Shown here piece after piece: positions 9,342 through 17,568 of a DNA stretch of 64,000 nucleotides. Source of the stretch: Arthrobacter sp. JZ12 (GTDB taxonomy: Bacteria; Actinomycetota; Actinomycetes; Actinomycetales; Micrococcaceae); NCBI RefSeq assembly GCF_035189165.1, contig NZ_CP045246.1, positions 2,108,001 through 2,172,000 on the forward strand. Direction: 5' to 3'. The notes beneath the pieces are model-generated. The model was not told the origin of the DNA, ran no database searches, and was given only the letters and a program-made list of their open reading frames with translations. Made by a program: the position numbers and the translations under genes. The stretch's first letter is position 1, and the number at the start of each line of letters is the position of its first letter.

Positions 9342-9800
9342 CTATCGGGTCAGATCCGCGCGGGCATCAGCGGTTGCAGCGATGGGGATTCCTGACGGAA
9401 CCAGAAAGTTCACCAGCGGTGGATGCACGACGGCGGTGAGCACCACCCGCGCGGTGCGTGGGTCGGTCGCGCCTGTCGCCGGATCAAGTGACAGGCTGTT
9501 AAACCGTGCGGCCGCACCGGAACGTTCGAGGTATGCCTCAGCCGCGCCTGCGACGGAGCCGGAATCCAGCGTGGGGGCGGGTTCTCCTGCTTCGGCGTCA
9601 ATTCCCGACACACGGAAGCTGTCCGCTGCGCTCAAGGCTGCGCCGTCTGCGACGGACAGCAGCTTCTTGTGTTCGATGTAGACGGCGGAAACGGCGGTGA
9701 CCACCGCAACCACCAGCAGGGAAACCAGAATGTAACCGATGATCAGGACGGTGATCTGGCCCTCCTCGCCCTTGCAGGGTTCCCGATCGCTATGCGTCAT
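9342..9800 (-). CDS. Tad-type pilus assembly protein, TadG/Rv3654c-like
   Basis: A 152-residue protein with a short polar N-terminus, one transmembrane helix (about residues 18-42: ITVLIIGYILVSLLVVAVV) preceded by the GQITVL motif, and a predicted extracellular domain with an Ala-rich helix (KKLLSVADGAALSAADSF). This is the pattern of TadG/TadE-like minor pilins of actinobacterial Tad loci. Its start overlaps the stop of the TadE-like gene at 9797-9800 (ATGA), showing the two belonged to one operon. The upstream pilus genes are missing because the operon is interrupted around 10,130. Confidence 0.8.
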   Translation of the reverse strand: MTHSDREPCKGEEGQITVLIIGYILVSLLVVAVVTAVSAVYIEHKKLLSVADGAALSAADSFRVSGIDAEAGEPAPTLDSGSVAGAAEAYLERSGAAARFNSLSLDPATGATDPRTARVVLTAVVHPPLVNFLVPSGIPIAATADARADLTR

Positions 9801-10132
9801 CCGAAACGCTCCACCAGTTGGGTGGCACTGGAATCAACCGTGGCTGCGGAGGTGTTCAATCCGGGCATGGTGGGAATCAGTGGCAGTGGAACCTCCAGCC
9901 TGACGGAAACTGTCACGCTGGATCCCGGCTCGAGGCATGTTCCGGAACACGAAATGTCCATTGAGGCAGCGTCATCCGGAAAGCCGAAATCCCTCACGGC
10001 CAGCAGGACAGCCTGCTGCGCGCGAGCGTTCCCCTGCTCCGGGGAGTCCGATTCGATGAAGACTTTGACTGCCTGATCGGCGGCGCCGACCACGGCGAAG
10101 GATGCACCCTGGAGTGCGCTGTCCAGTGGGTT
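9797..10132 (-). pseudogene. TadE-like pilus gene, 5' end lost at a Tn7-like element boundary
   Basis: The open frame encodes an acceptable C-terminal TadE-like segment (SALQGASFAVVGAADQAVKVF and onward, with a cysteine pair CSGTC), but the expected N-terminal membrane helix is missing. Upstream of the GTG at 10,093 the similarity-like pattern continues to about 10,120-10,130, and then a TAA (10,133-10,135) and AT-rich non-coding sequence begin. The gene is therefore truncated where the Tn7-like element starts. Product function would have been minor pilin assembly. Expression is doubtful because the promoter side of the operon is gone. Confidence 0.65.
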
Positions 10133-10222
10133 TTAAATTTAACAGCCTGTCCCTGAATTTATAGGCTTTTCGGGGAGACTTAACAAGGCGCAGGCTCCTT
10201 TCATGGGCCTCGTAAATTAACA
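10120..10222. repeat. Probable left end of the Tn7-like element with TTAACA repeats
   Basis: The coding sequence of the TadE-like gene changes here to AT-rich sequence. A TGT trinucleotide, the usual tip of Tn7-like elements, occurs at 10,120 (TGTCCAGTGG) and again at 10,149 (TGTCCCTGAA). Three TTAACA elements in the same orientation lie at 10,139-10,144, 10,180-10,185 and 10,217-10,222, about 40 bp apart, which fits a set of TnsB-binding sites. The exact tip and target-site duplication cannot be fixed because the other end was not found. Confidence 0.45.
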
Positions 10223-10534
10223 ATCGCGCCGTTCCCCGATGCAGAACTGAGTGCTCCGTTGGTCGAGTGCTTTTTGTTGCGAGGACAGAGTCCGCCTGAA
10301 GGGTATGACTCTGCCCGGGCGTCAATAGGTGCTGAAGGTGCATTTAGCTTGTTCTCGTACCGGTCGACGGGTTGATACCAGGCTTCGGCCCGCTAGTCAC
10401 CGATTCCAAGCTCGCGGCTGACGGGGTCGACCGTGGGTGCCGACGCCGTCGGCGGCAGGCATCCAGACGAGGGCTATGTCCTCACCACCGGCCGGTACCA
10501 CTGGTACTTCGTCCCAGTCCTGGTCGTCGCCGCC
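10223..10534. other. Non-coding stretch with a small unrecognised protein-like fragment
   Basis: About 310 bp between the element end and the tnsC stop. On the plus strand, codons from about 10,433 encode a short segment (LTTGRYHWYFVPVLVVAALG) that looks like part of a membrane protein and then runs into the complement of tnsC. It has no credible start or full length. It is most likely a gene remnant carried inside the transposon end. No terminator-like hairpin was noticed. Confidence 0.3.
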
Positions 10535-11665
10535 CTAGGAGTCGTCGTCCACGTCTCCTGGCTTCCTATGCTTGCTCTGTTTGGGCAGGCTATGCAGTTT
10601 CCCGCTCTTCATCGCAGCTTCGAGTTCGTACCGTCGCTTCTCAGCAGCTCTTGATATTTGCACTGTGTCAAGGAGCTCCCTAGTAATTTGTTCTGACCCA
10701 TCCTTGATCGCCTTATACGCTCCGATGCGGGCCAGCTCCATCATGGAACCGATGTATCCCGAAGTTCTGGCAAAAAAGTAGTCGCTTAGCTCGTCAGCGA
10801 TCATCCCGGGATGAGCATCAACGAGAATCATGCCCCTCTCGAGTTCTTTCAGGGTTGTTCGCCATTCATTCCGCTGTCGTTCGGTGAAGATGTGGAACGC
10901 TGGCATCTCGAGCCGTGTCCACCGGCGCCCTAGTTGAGCTGCTGCTGATTCGTAAGGTCCAAGCCCCTCGTCGAACAAACCGCGGGCTTCCACTCCAACG
11001 CCAACGAAGATAAAGGTCGCCGGAAAATCGTTGGCTAGGGATTTCAAGGTATTGCTGACTTCCCTTCCATCCCTACGGTTGAGATTTAGGAAGTGAATGT
11101 CATCGATGATGATTAGTTCGGTTTCACATCTCAACGCACAGTCCAGTGCACTAGAGCTCACTTCTAGAGTTGTTCCGGATCTTCTCGGGTGACCGTAGAA
11201 GTCGAGTATTTGGACGAGCAGGGACTTTGGTGTTGTGTTCCCAGTAAGGCCAATTCGCACGACGGGGATCCGCTCGGCTTCCCCTCCGACCATCGGTCCT
11301 TCCTTCGCAATGATTTCCCGATGTATCTCCCGCCCGAACACATTCACTGCTGTCGACTTCCCAACCCCTGGTTCTGCATCAATCACCGGGGCGCTGCGGA
11401 CTCGGTCGAAGTCCTGAAGGTCAGAATTGATCATGTCGTCCATTGCTGCATGGACGCGGCTGAGTTGTGGCGTTGCGATGGTCAGCCATGAGAGGTATCT
11501 GAGCCGCTGAGCGGCATAGTCGGCGGCCGCTGCATCACTCAATCCGATCAGAGCACTCCTCGTGACCGGCTCAGGCGGTTCGAGCTTCGGCTTGTTGGCG
11601 AAGGCTACCCAACCTTCCTTTCGAGACAGACTGATAGTTGGTTGTCGCATTGCAAATGTTTTCAT
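10535..11665 (-). CDS. tnsC: Tn7-like transposition regulator TnsC (AAA+ ATPase)
   Basis: A 376-residue AAA+ ATPase of the TnsC/TniB family. Walker A is EPGVGKST (about residues 98-105) and Walker B is ELIIIDDIHF (183-192). In Tn7-like systems TnsC forms ATP-dependent filaments on target DNA, receives the target signal from a TniQ protein and recruits the TnsA-TnsB transposase. The start overlaps the tnsB stop (11,662-11,665), so the two are coupled. The C-terminus is basic and ends 400 bp from the presumed element end. It is longer than minimal TniB proteins and comparable to other TnsC-type proteins. Confidence 0.9.
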   Translation of the reverse strand: MKTFAMRQPTISLSRKEGWVAFANKPKLEPPEPVTRSALIGLSDAAAADYAAQRLRYLSWLTIATPQLSRVHAAMDDMINSDLQDFDRVRSAPVIDAEPGVGKSTAVNVFGREIHREIIAKEGPMVGGEAERIPVVRIGLTGNTTPKSLLVQILDFYGHPRRSGTTLEVSSSALDCALRCETELIIIDDIHFLNLNRRDGREVSNTLKSLANDFPATFIFVGVGVEARGLFDEGLGPYESAAAQLGRRWTRLEMPAFHIFTERQRNEWRTTLKELERGMILVDAHPGMIADELSDYFFARTSGYIGSMMELARIGAYKAIKDGSEQITRELLDTVQISRAAEKRRYELEAAMKSGKLHSLPKQSKHRKPGDVDDDS

Positions 11666-13785
11666 AGTGAACCAGCAGCATCATCGTAGTATTCGTCACT
11701 CTTCGGACCCTGATGGCCGCTTTGTGATGGTTCTTCATCGTCGTAATCCTCAGCAAAGAGACCTTCTTCATACTGCAAGGCATCATCGTTAGCTGAGGCT
11801 TCTTCCTCAATCGTCTTGGTGGCTTCCTGAAGCTTGACGGCTTTTTGATTCTCCCTGATGGCCGCCTTCCGTTCTCCCGGCGTAAGCTCCAATCCCGCTC
11901 CGAACTTCGCGAGAAGCTGCAGAAGCGCTTCCTTCAAGGGGACTTTTTTCTCCATGGCTAGCCTTTTAGCAATCTCTAAGGCATCAGAACCGAACGGGCG
12001 CCCCACAGAGGTTGCTAATTGCGATTGCAGTATATGCCACGTCCTATCCTCGGGGTCCAGGAAATAGATTTTCCTTAGGTCGGAGGGGTCATATCGGAAT
12101 GGCCATTTGTTCTTCTTCGGACCACCGTAGGGGTTCTGTCGATCGCGCCATTTCGCGAGAATCGGGCCCTTGAAGATGAGTCCCGTGAAGTAGACGCCGT
12201 CCCTCTTCATGACGTGGAAAGTCACTGGAAGGAAATGAAGGGCAAAGTGCGGGTCCCGAGGCAACACGATTGCGCCTGCTGATGCTACCCCCAGCGCATA
12301 ACGATCCATCGGACTAAGCCGCAAGCCCGGCATCTGATGTTCGCTCAAGCTGTCTACTTGATGCCTGTGATAAACGGTTCCAACCCATTCACGGATCATC
12401 TCTTCCAGCTGCTTAACTGTATAAAAAGCTTCTTCTTCTGTGCCTATCCCCCGCGCCTCAATATTCTGACCCTTATAACCAGGAAGAAGATCAAGTAGCC
12501 CAGTCCTAAGAGTCCCGAAGAATCGCTCGATGGGAGCCTTATCCGTGGGCGTGTATTTACGGGCTGGCCGAATCGAGATGCCGAGCTCTGCGCACGCATT
12601 GACGATATGGGCGGAAACATAGACCTTCCCGTGGTCCACTGTTACAGCATCGGGAAGAATACCAGGGCCTTGGAACCGTACCTCGTCGTCCTCGTCGAGA
12701 ATGAGCACAGTCTCAGGAACACCGTGGTAAGGCCAAGAAGCCCCATGCGGCCAACTCGGGGGCGCCTCGTGAGGCTGCACAATTTCGTAGAGAACGGGCG
12801 CCACGTCGATGCTTCTCGTTGATATTGGAGATAATCGCAAGCCGAGGATGCAACCGCTGTAGACATCCATGGCGACTGTAAGTTCTGTCTGCACCCACTT
12901 CAGAGTGATCTCGTTAAGTGCCCATACATCAAGCCTGTTCGTATCCAATAAAACCAGTTGACCCGGGCGCGAGGCTTCAAAGCGCCCGAACCCGTCACGG
13001 GGCATCTCTGCCGCCTCGCGGCGTTTACGGGCCGATTTAGGACTTTTGTTGCGATTTAGCTCGTTCACAGCCCTGCTGGCCGCCCACTCCGTCGGCATGG
13101 GAATAGGTATTGACTCAGACGCTCCTTCGTTTCGTGCGAGCTTTTCCTTGTTGGTTCGGTTGACTCGCTCCTCAATGGAGAGAAGTAGGTTCTTCGTGCT
13201 GATATTCGACCGATATGTTCGTTCCTTGATTACGGTTCGTGCTATCGCGATCCATTCCGGGCTGCACCCCTGTAACGGGTCAACCGGTTTCTGCGATCTG
13301 CGGTCGGCGAGGCCCAGAACACCGTCGTCCTGGTACCTGCGCACCCAATTGCGGACAGTGGGGACGCTGACATGGAGTTCAGCAGCTTTCGCTTCATACC
13401 TAGACATGAGGGATTTTCGCGGATCGTACTTATCTCTAGGTTCCCCTGGAAGTGGCGACGCTTGGGTCCCCGATTTGTAGCCGGAAAGTACCTCGCGCAC
13501 GTGTGAGGCCCGGTCCGTCACTTCTTCCCATTGGTCTTCGGGAATCAGGTGGAGTGCTACGTCGCTGGGCACTTGACCTTTTTCCTGGCGGTCTTCGAAG
13601 TGAACTCGATCCGCGATCCGGAAGGGGCCGGATGGATCCAATAGGGACACGGTTTGGACCCGGGCCAAAGCGGGTGAGCCTTGTCGCTGAAGGCACACTT
13701 CTGTGCCCATGATGGCGCAAACTGTCCACTGTTCGTGCTCATGGATCACGCGAGTTCCTATTGTGAGGACCAGTATGTTGCTCAC
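11662..13785 (-). CDS. tnsB: Tn7-like transposase TnsB (DDE/RNase H fold)
   Basis: A 707-residue transposase that cuts and joins the 3' ends of the element. An N-terminal HTH region (about 125-160, ELHVSVPTVRNWVRRYQDDG) is followed by an rve/RNase H catalytic core. The DDE residues are readable as Asp281 (VLLDTNRLDVW), Asp384 (AVTVDHGK) and Glu420 (KAPIERFFG), with the typical 35-residue D-E spacing. A mu-transposase C-terminal beta-barrel region and an acidic, disordered tail (EDYDDEEPSQS) follow; the tail is where TnsB usually contacts TnsC. It lies 15 bp after tnsA in the same operon. Confidence 0.94.
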   Translation of the reverse strand: MSNILVLTIGTRVIHEHEQWTVCAIMGTEVCLQRQGSPALARVQTVSLLDPSGPFRIADRVHFEDRQEKGQVPSDVALHLIPEDQWEEVTDRASHVREVLSGYKSGTQASPLPGEPRDKYDPRKSLMSRYEAKAAELHVSVPTVRNWVRRYQDDGVLGLADRRSQKPVDPLQGCSPEWIAIARTVIKERTYRSNISTKNLLLSIEERVNRTNKEKLARNEGASESIPIPMPTEWAASRAVNELNRNKSPKSARKRREAAEMPRDGFGRFEASRPGQLVLLDTNRLDVWALNEITLKWVQTELTVAMDVYSGCILGLRLSPISTRSIDVAPVLYEIVQPHEAPPSWPHGASWPYHGVPETVLILDEDDEVRFQGPGILPDAVTVDHGKVYVSAHIVNACAELGISIRPARKYTPTDKAPIERFFGTLRTGLLDLLPGYKGQNIEARGIGTEEEAFYTVKQLEEMIREWVGTVYHRHQVDSLSEHQMPGLRLSPMDRYALGVASAGAIVLPRDPHFALHFLPVTFHVMKRDGVYFTGLIFKGPILAKWRDRQNPYGGPKKNKWPFRYDPSDLRKIYFLDPEDRTWHILQSQLATSVGRPFGSDALEIAKRLAMEKKVPLKEALLQLLAKFGAGLELTPGERKAAIRENQKAVKLQEATKTIEEEASANDDALQYEEGLFAEDYDDEEPSQSGHQGPKSDEYYDDAAGSL

Positions 13786-13800
13786 GGTCGCTACCGTTCC

Positions 13801-14718
13801 TTATGGTTCAAGCCGGCCCCTAGGAGAAACTACAACGCCAGCGTCTATTGGTTTGTTCAGATCGCAGGTGAGCTCGCCGGTCCACACGAGATGGAGCAAG
13901 TGCGGGCGTATGAACATTGCGTGAGTACCAGTAAGTTCAGCCATCCGCGCTTCAAGTGCCCCGAAGAACTCGGGCTGGTACGTGTTGGCTCTGACAGCTG
14001 CCAGAAGTTCGCTGGCTAAGAGCTGAGACCTGCGGTAACCAGCAAGGAAACGAAGGTTGTACCCGAGTTGTTGGCCGGGTTCGTTGACGAGCTCGTAATT
14101 CCAACCATGGGGCTCGATTATCTCTCGGGCCCAGTTCAAGGTCGCCAACGTCTTGGGGTCGTTCATCTTGTCGAGTGGCTTAACTTCGACTACTTCTACC
14201 GATAAGTCATCACGCACTATGAAAAAGTCTGGGACGTAACTTTTCCCATGGCGCTCATTGACGAAAAGCCGGAAGGGCTGTGCGAGGATACGCACCACGT
14301 CTGGGTCCCTATCCAGACGCAGTAGTGCGAGGTGCTCAGTCAGGGATTCGTAAGGTACATGCGCTTCCTCTGTGACAGCCCAATACAGCCCCGGCCTGTT
14401 CTTCTGGCCGTGCCGGTATTGCGGTCGGCGCCAAGGGACCGCCCCGTCGAAGGCGTCGAGTGTCACATCTCGGAAGGGAAAGGTTCGCCAGTAGGAGCGG
14501 CTTTTCCTGATGCTGAGCATGATCTCATCCGGCGCAAGATACGGGTGCGGGATGAAGCGCAGTTGATCCAAGTTCCTGGCGGCCTTGAGTTTCCTGCGTG
14601 CAGAGGAAAGGGAAGTGGCTGAATCCACTTGTCGAGTGACGGCCGCCACTGTTAGACTATCTGCAAGGTCCGTGGAGGCTGTACTTGGGGTGCGCAGACT
14701 GGTTGTGCGCCGTTGCAT
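13801..14718 (-). CDS. tnsA: Tn7-like endonuclease TnsA
   Basis: A 305-residue protein with the TnsA restriction-endonuclease-like fold. The catalytic set is visible as Glu128 in YESLTEHLALL, Asp164 in YVPDFFIV and Lys180 in VEVVEVKP, followed by a TnsA C-terminal region. TnsA cleaves the 5' ends of the element, so with TnsB the system should move by cut-and-paste rather than by forming cointegrates. It sits between tniQ-1 (48 bp upstream) and tnsB (15 bp downstream), consistent with one operon. The N-terminal 40 residues are Ser/Thr-rich and not conserved-looking. Confidence 0.9.
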   Translation of the reverse strand: MQRRTTSLRTPSTASTDLADSLTVAAVTRQVDSATSLSSARRKLKAARNLDQLRFIPHPYLAPDEIMLSIRKSRSYWRTFPFRDVTLDAFDGAVPWRRPQYRHGQKNRPGLYWAVTEEAHVPYESLTEHLALLRLDRDPDVVRILAQPFRLFVNERHGKSYVPDFFIVRDDLSVEVVEVKPLDKMNDPKTLATLNWAREIIEPHGWNYELVNEPGQQLGYNLRFLAGYRRSQLLASELLAAVRANTYQPEFFGALEARMAELTGTHAMFIRPHLLHLVWTGELTCDLNKPIDAGVVVSPRGRLEP

Positions 14719-14766
14719 GTCTCCACGTTAACTGGTCATGCAGTCTTGTACTAGTGGTTTCTGCCC

Positions 14767-17259
14767 TTACTCTGGATCTGCAGCAGCTGACTCCGACCTG
14801 AGTATGCCCTTCTCCCGTGCAACCTCGAGCAATTCGCTCCCCAGGGGTGTCAAATGCATCGGCTGCCCCCGCCCCGCTCGTGTCAGAAGAGGACCACCTA
14901 CGTTGCGTTCAAGGGCCTTAATCTGAGTACTCAACCTTGATTGAGTGAGCCCTAGGCTACGAACCGCAGAATTGAGGCTTGGATAGCTGCTGATTGCGGC
15001 GAAGCGTTGCAGTCGCTCCTTGCCGCGGTGACCCTTCAGAGCGTTCACAAGGAGCGCTGGCAGTTCAACAAATGTTTGCGGATCAATGCCTTTCCGGTCG
15101 GTGGGGCTGCCGGGACTTCTGAGCGGAGCGCCAGAACGATGGATAAGTCGGTGGACAACTGGCCACGACAAGCCGGTTCGGTCAGAGATTTCCTGAAGGG
15201 TCAACCGCTGGTCGATGTACATGTCACGGAGCTCATCGGAACTAACCTGGATTCTGTCCGGGGGTTGAGTAGGGAACGAGAGCCGGGCGAGGTGATGCCG
15301 CACCATCCGCTCGCTCTTGTTCAGCTTGCTAGCTATCTCCTTTACTGAGTCGCCACTGTCAAGCGACTGCCGTAGAAGTGCTTGAAAAGAGTCGTTCTCG
15401 GAAGGTAGTACTTCCGTCGCCTTGGCGGTCCCCTTGTGCAGCTGACGGATGAGCCGCGGTTCCACAAGGCCGTGGCCGACCGCGTCTTCCACCTGCGGGT
15501 CTATGGAACAGACGGGCTCCGTAGGCATAGAGATGCCATCAAGAACACTGAGCGGAGGTTCCCAGCTGAGTGGCTCAGTGATGGAATTCTCGCGGAGGAA
15601 TGCCCTCGCGTAGTCATCGAGCCGGTCCAATATGTGTGCTGGGGTTGCCGCGATGAAGTTTTGTATCAGGAAGTATCCATTTCCCTTTTCCTCAGGCTGT
15701 TCGAGGATGGACCCGGTCAGGCGATAGGCGAGGTACATACGGGCGGTATTCGGGGCGTTCTCTCGTATGCTTTGGTCCAGCGCGATTTCCCGCCAGGTAG
15801 ACACGGGAAGTAATCGGTTCAGAGCAAGCTGACGTCGCCGGTGATAGTCAATTGGTGCCGGATACTCGTCCAAGTAGGACGCGAGCACTAACAGTGCCTG
15901 CATTACAGCTCGTCTGATTGGGACCGAGAGGCGCTGAAACACAAAGGTGAACGAGTGCTCTTTCGAGGGTAGATCAAGTGCTTGGTGTTCGACCTTTAGG
16001 TCAGGACGGTCGCTGCCGGGCAGCAGAGCACCGATGCTAAGAGCTGTCTGGATTGTCTTCGGTCGCATAGAACCCTCCATATGTAAAAGAAGGGTCCAGC
16101 TTGGCCAGAAGCGCTGGGGAATCGAGCGTGCCCTAACGAGCACCTGTGTCTGATCGCGAGACGGTAACGAAGGGGATGGGCCGACAGTGCGGTATCGAAG
16201 AGCAGTGTGCGGACGAAGGTCCGTGTCGAGGGCTTTGAGCAGTTTACGCTCCAGGTCTGGTGAAGGGGTCCCCCATTCCCGAACAATCTTGGAGGGATAT
16301 TTCGTCGCAACTTCGCCGTCCGACCTCGACAGGAGACGCCGAATCAAAGGGACGTAAGTACCCGGGTCATCTGTACGAATCACCGGAGACGTCAGGGTTA
16401 TTGCATGAGCTATAGCTACCCCTGAAGCGGGTGCAAACAAGCCAGTTCGCTTCCGGCCAGGGTCAATTCCAAATTCGTCAACGGCTGCATCTATGTACGT
16501 CAACGATTGCAGGTCAACTGCCGTCATAACTCGTAGTGCTCTTCCGGCCAGCAGTTTCAGATCGTCCAGCAGTCGAGTCACTTCATTCGAACTGATGTCA
16601 TCGGCGTCGAGTATCGAGTCAAGCCACTTCTGAGTAGCAAGAAGTGGGCTGGTCGGCGGAATACGTGTCAATGGCACATGAGCGAGGTTTCGCTGACAGG
16701 TCAGTACGTCTCCGTAGGGACCGGTGCGACCGTTGTCGCAGAAACTTGGTTGAGGTGTGTCGGTGATCCCTCGCCCAGTGCGTGGAACCAAGTTGCATCG
16801 GTCACAAAAATCCCGCAGCAGGCATTCATGTCGGGTGCAAGCAAATGACCACGTCAGTCGCCAAGCAAGTTGCCAAGCACCTTCGTCCTCTTCCAAACAT
16901 GCCGGGCAGTACCGAGTGCCGGCTCCGCGCGCCCAGAGGTAATGAATATCGACTCCCTGCCCGTGCTTGCGAAAAACAACACCCCTCCCTTCGTATCTGG
17001 CCAGCGTCAGCCTGTGGATGTTCTGGGTCGTAACGCCTGTTGCAAAAGCCAACCTAGACGCATTGGCGTCCGAAATCCGAAGGCTGTAGTCGGAATATCC
17101 CAGCCCGGCAGCACTCTGTGATGTCAAGCCCACACTCGCGTACAAGTCCTTCCGCGAGGTCGACAAAGCAAAGCAGTAGCGGTCAAGCCAACTTGCCAGA
17201 GACTCGCCCACGACGGGTTGAATCCTGATCGGTAACGTTCGCTGCTTCACGACCTTCAC
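14767..17259 (-). CDS. tniQ: TniQ/TnsD-type target selector 1, with C-terminal LysR-like wing-helix domain
   Basis: An 830-residue target-site selector. The N-terminal TniQ domain has the GESLASWLDRY start and a zinc-ribbon (Cys118, Cys121, Cys141, His144, Cys152, Cys155: YCPACLEEDEGAWQ ... CTRHECLLRDFCDRC). A long TnsD-like helical middle follows, then two consecutive HTH-like units (SVKEIASKLNKSERMVRHH and LTLQEISDRTGLSWPVVHR). Residues about 748-818 (SLNSAVRSLGLTQSRLSTQI, LLTRAGRGQPMHLTPLG) match the winged-helix pattern of LysR-type regulators. TniQ proteins of this size bind a chromosomal attachment sequence and load TnsC there, so the extra domain may define the site. It precedes tnsA in the operon. 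Confidence 0.88.
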   Translation of the reverse strand: MKVVKQRTLPIRIQPVVGESLASWLDRYCFALSTSRKDLYASVGLTSQSAAGLGYSDYSLRISDANASRLAFATGVTTQNIHRLTLARYEGRGVVFRKHGQGVDIHYLWARGAGTRYCPACLEEDEGAWQLAWRLTWSFACTRHECLLRDFCDRCNLVPRTGRGITDTPQPSFCDNGRTGPYGDVLTCQRNLAHVPLTRIPPTSPLLATQKWLDSILDADDISSNEVTRLLDDLKLLAGRALRVMTAVDLQSLTYIDAAVDEFGIDPGRKRTGLFAPASGVAIAHAITLTSPVIRTDDPGTYVPLIRRLLSRSDGEVATKYPSKIVREWGTPSPDLERKLLKALDTDLRPHTALRYRTVGPSPSLPSRDQTQVLVRARSIPQRFWPSWTLLLHMEGSMRPKTIQTALSIGALLPGSDRPDLKVEHQALDLPSKEHSFTFVFQRLSVPIRRAVMQALLVLASYLDEYPAPIDYHRRRQLALNRLLPVSTWREIALDQSIRENAPNTARMYLAYRLTGSILEQPEEKGNGYFLIQNFIAATPAHILDRLDDYARAFLRENSITEPLSWEPPLSVLDGISMPTEPVCSIDPQVEDAVGHGLVEPRLIRQLHKGTAKATEVLPSENDSFQALLRQSLDSGDSVKEIASKLNKSERMVRHHLARLSFPTQPPDRIQVSSDELRDMYIDQRLTLQEISDRTGLSWPVVHRLIHRSGAPLRSPGSPTDRKGIDPQTFVELPALLVNALKGHRGKERLQRFAAISSYPSLNSAVRSLGLTQSRLSTQIKALERNVGGPLLTRAGRGQPMHLTPLGSELLEVAREKGILRSESAAADPE

Positions 17260-17568
17260 CTACCCATCGATCGAAGCCTAGGGGGACTCCAAAAGCATCG
17301 ACCGGCACGTCAATGGGAAGATTTGTGTTGGCGAGGTGCCGTGACAGGGACCTCGCCGAACGAACTCAGGCCTGATCCTGACTAACGGGTGACTTCCGCT
17401 GTCTCCCACCGAACACAATGGGCTACTAGCAGATGCGTCAGGTAGGCAACCGCGCTTAATGAACCATGCGCTGATAGTAGCCCCACAAACAACCGCTGCG
17501 TAGGGTGACGGCAGAGCGTCTTCAGCGACACGGACCGATGCTCACGCTGACGAATCACCCTGGCATGA
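17260..17568 (-). pseudogene. Gap between the two tniQ genes, possible decayed LysR-like domain remnant
   Basis: Some 310 bp separate the tniQ-2 stop from the tniQ-1 start. In the -1-type frame after the tniQ-2 stop, codons between about 17,540 and 17,385 encode QRLFVGLLSAHGSLSAVAYL and then THLLVAH, resembling QRFAAISSYPSLNSAVRSLG of the extra domain of TniQ-1. This could be the leftover of the same C-terminal domain in TniQ-2 after a frameshift. The similarity is short and judged by eye. The rest of the gap probably holds the tniQ-1 ribosome-binding region. Confidence 0.3.

Noticed and set aside
10372-10683. A 103-codon plus-strand frame near the transposon end
   Set aside because: Most of it is antisense to tnsC and very Arg-rich; only a short membrane-like segment in another frame looks protein-like.
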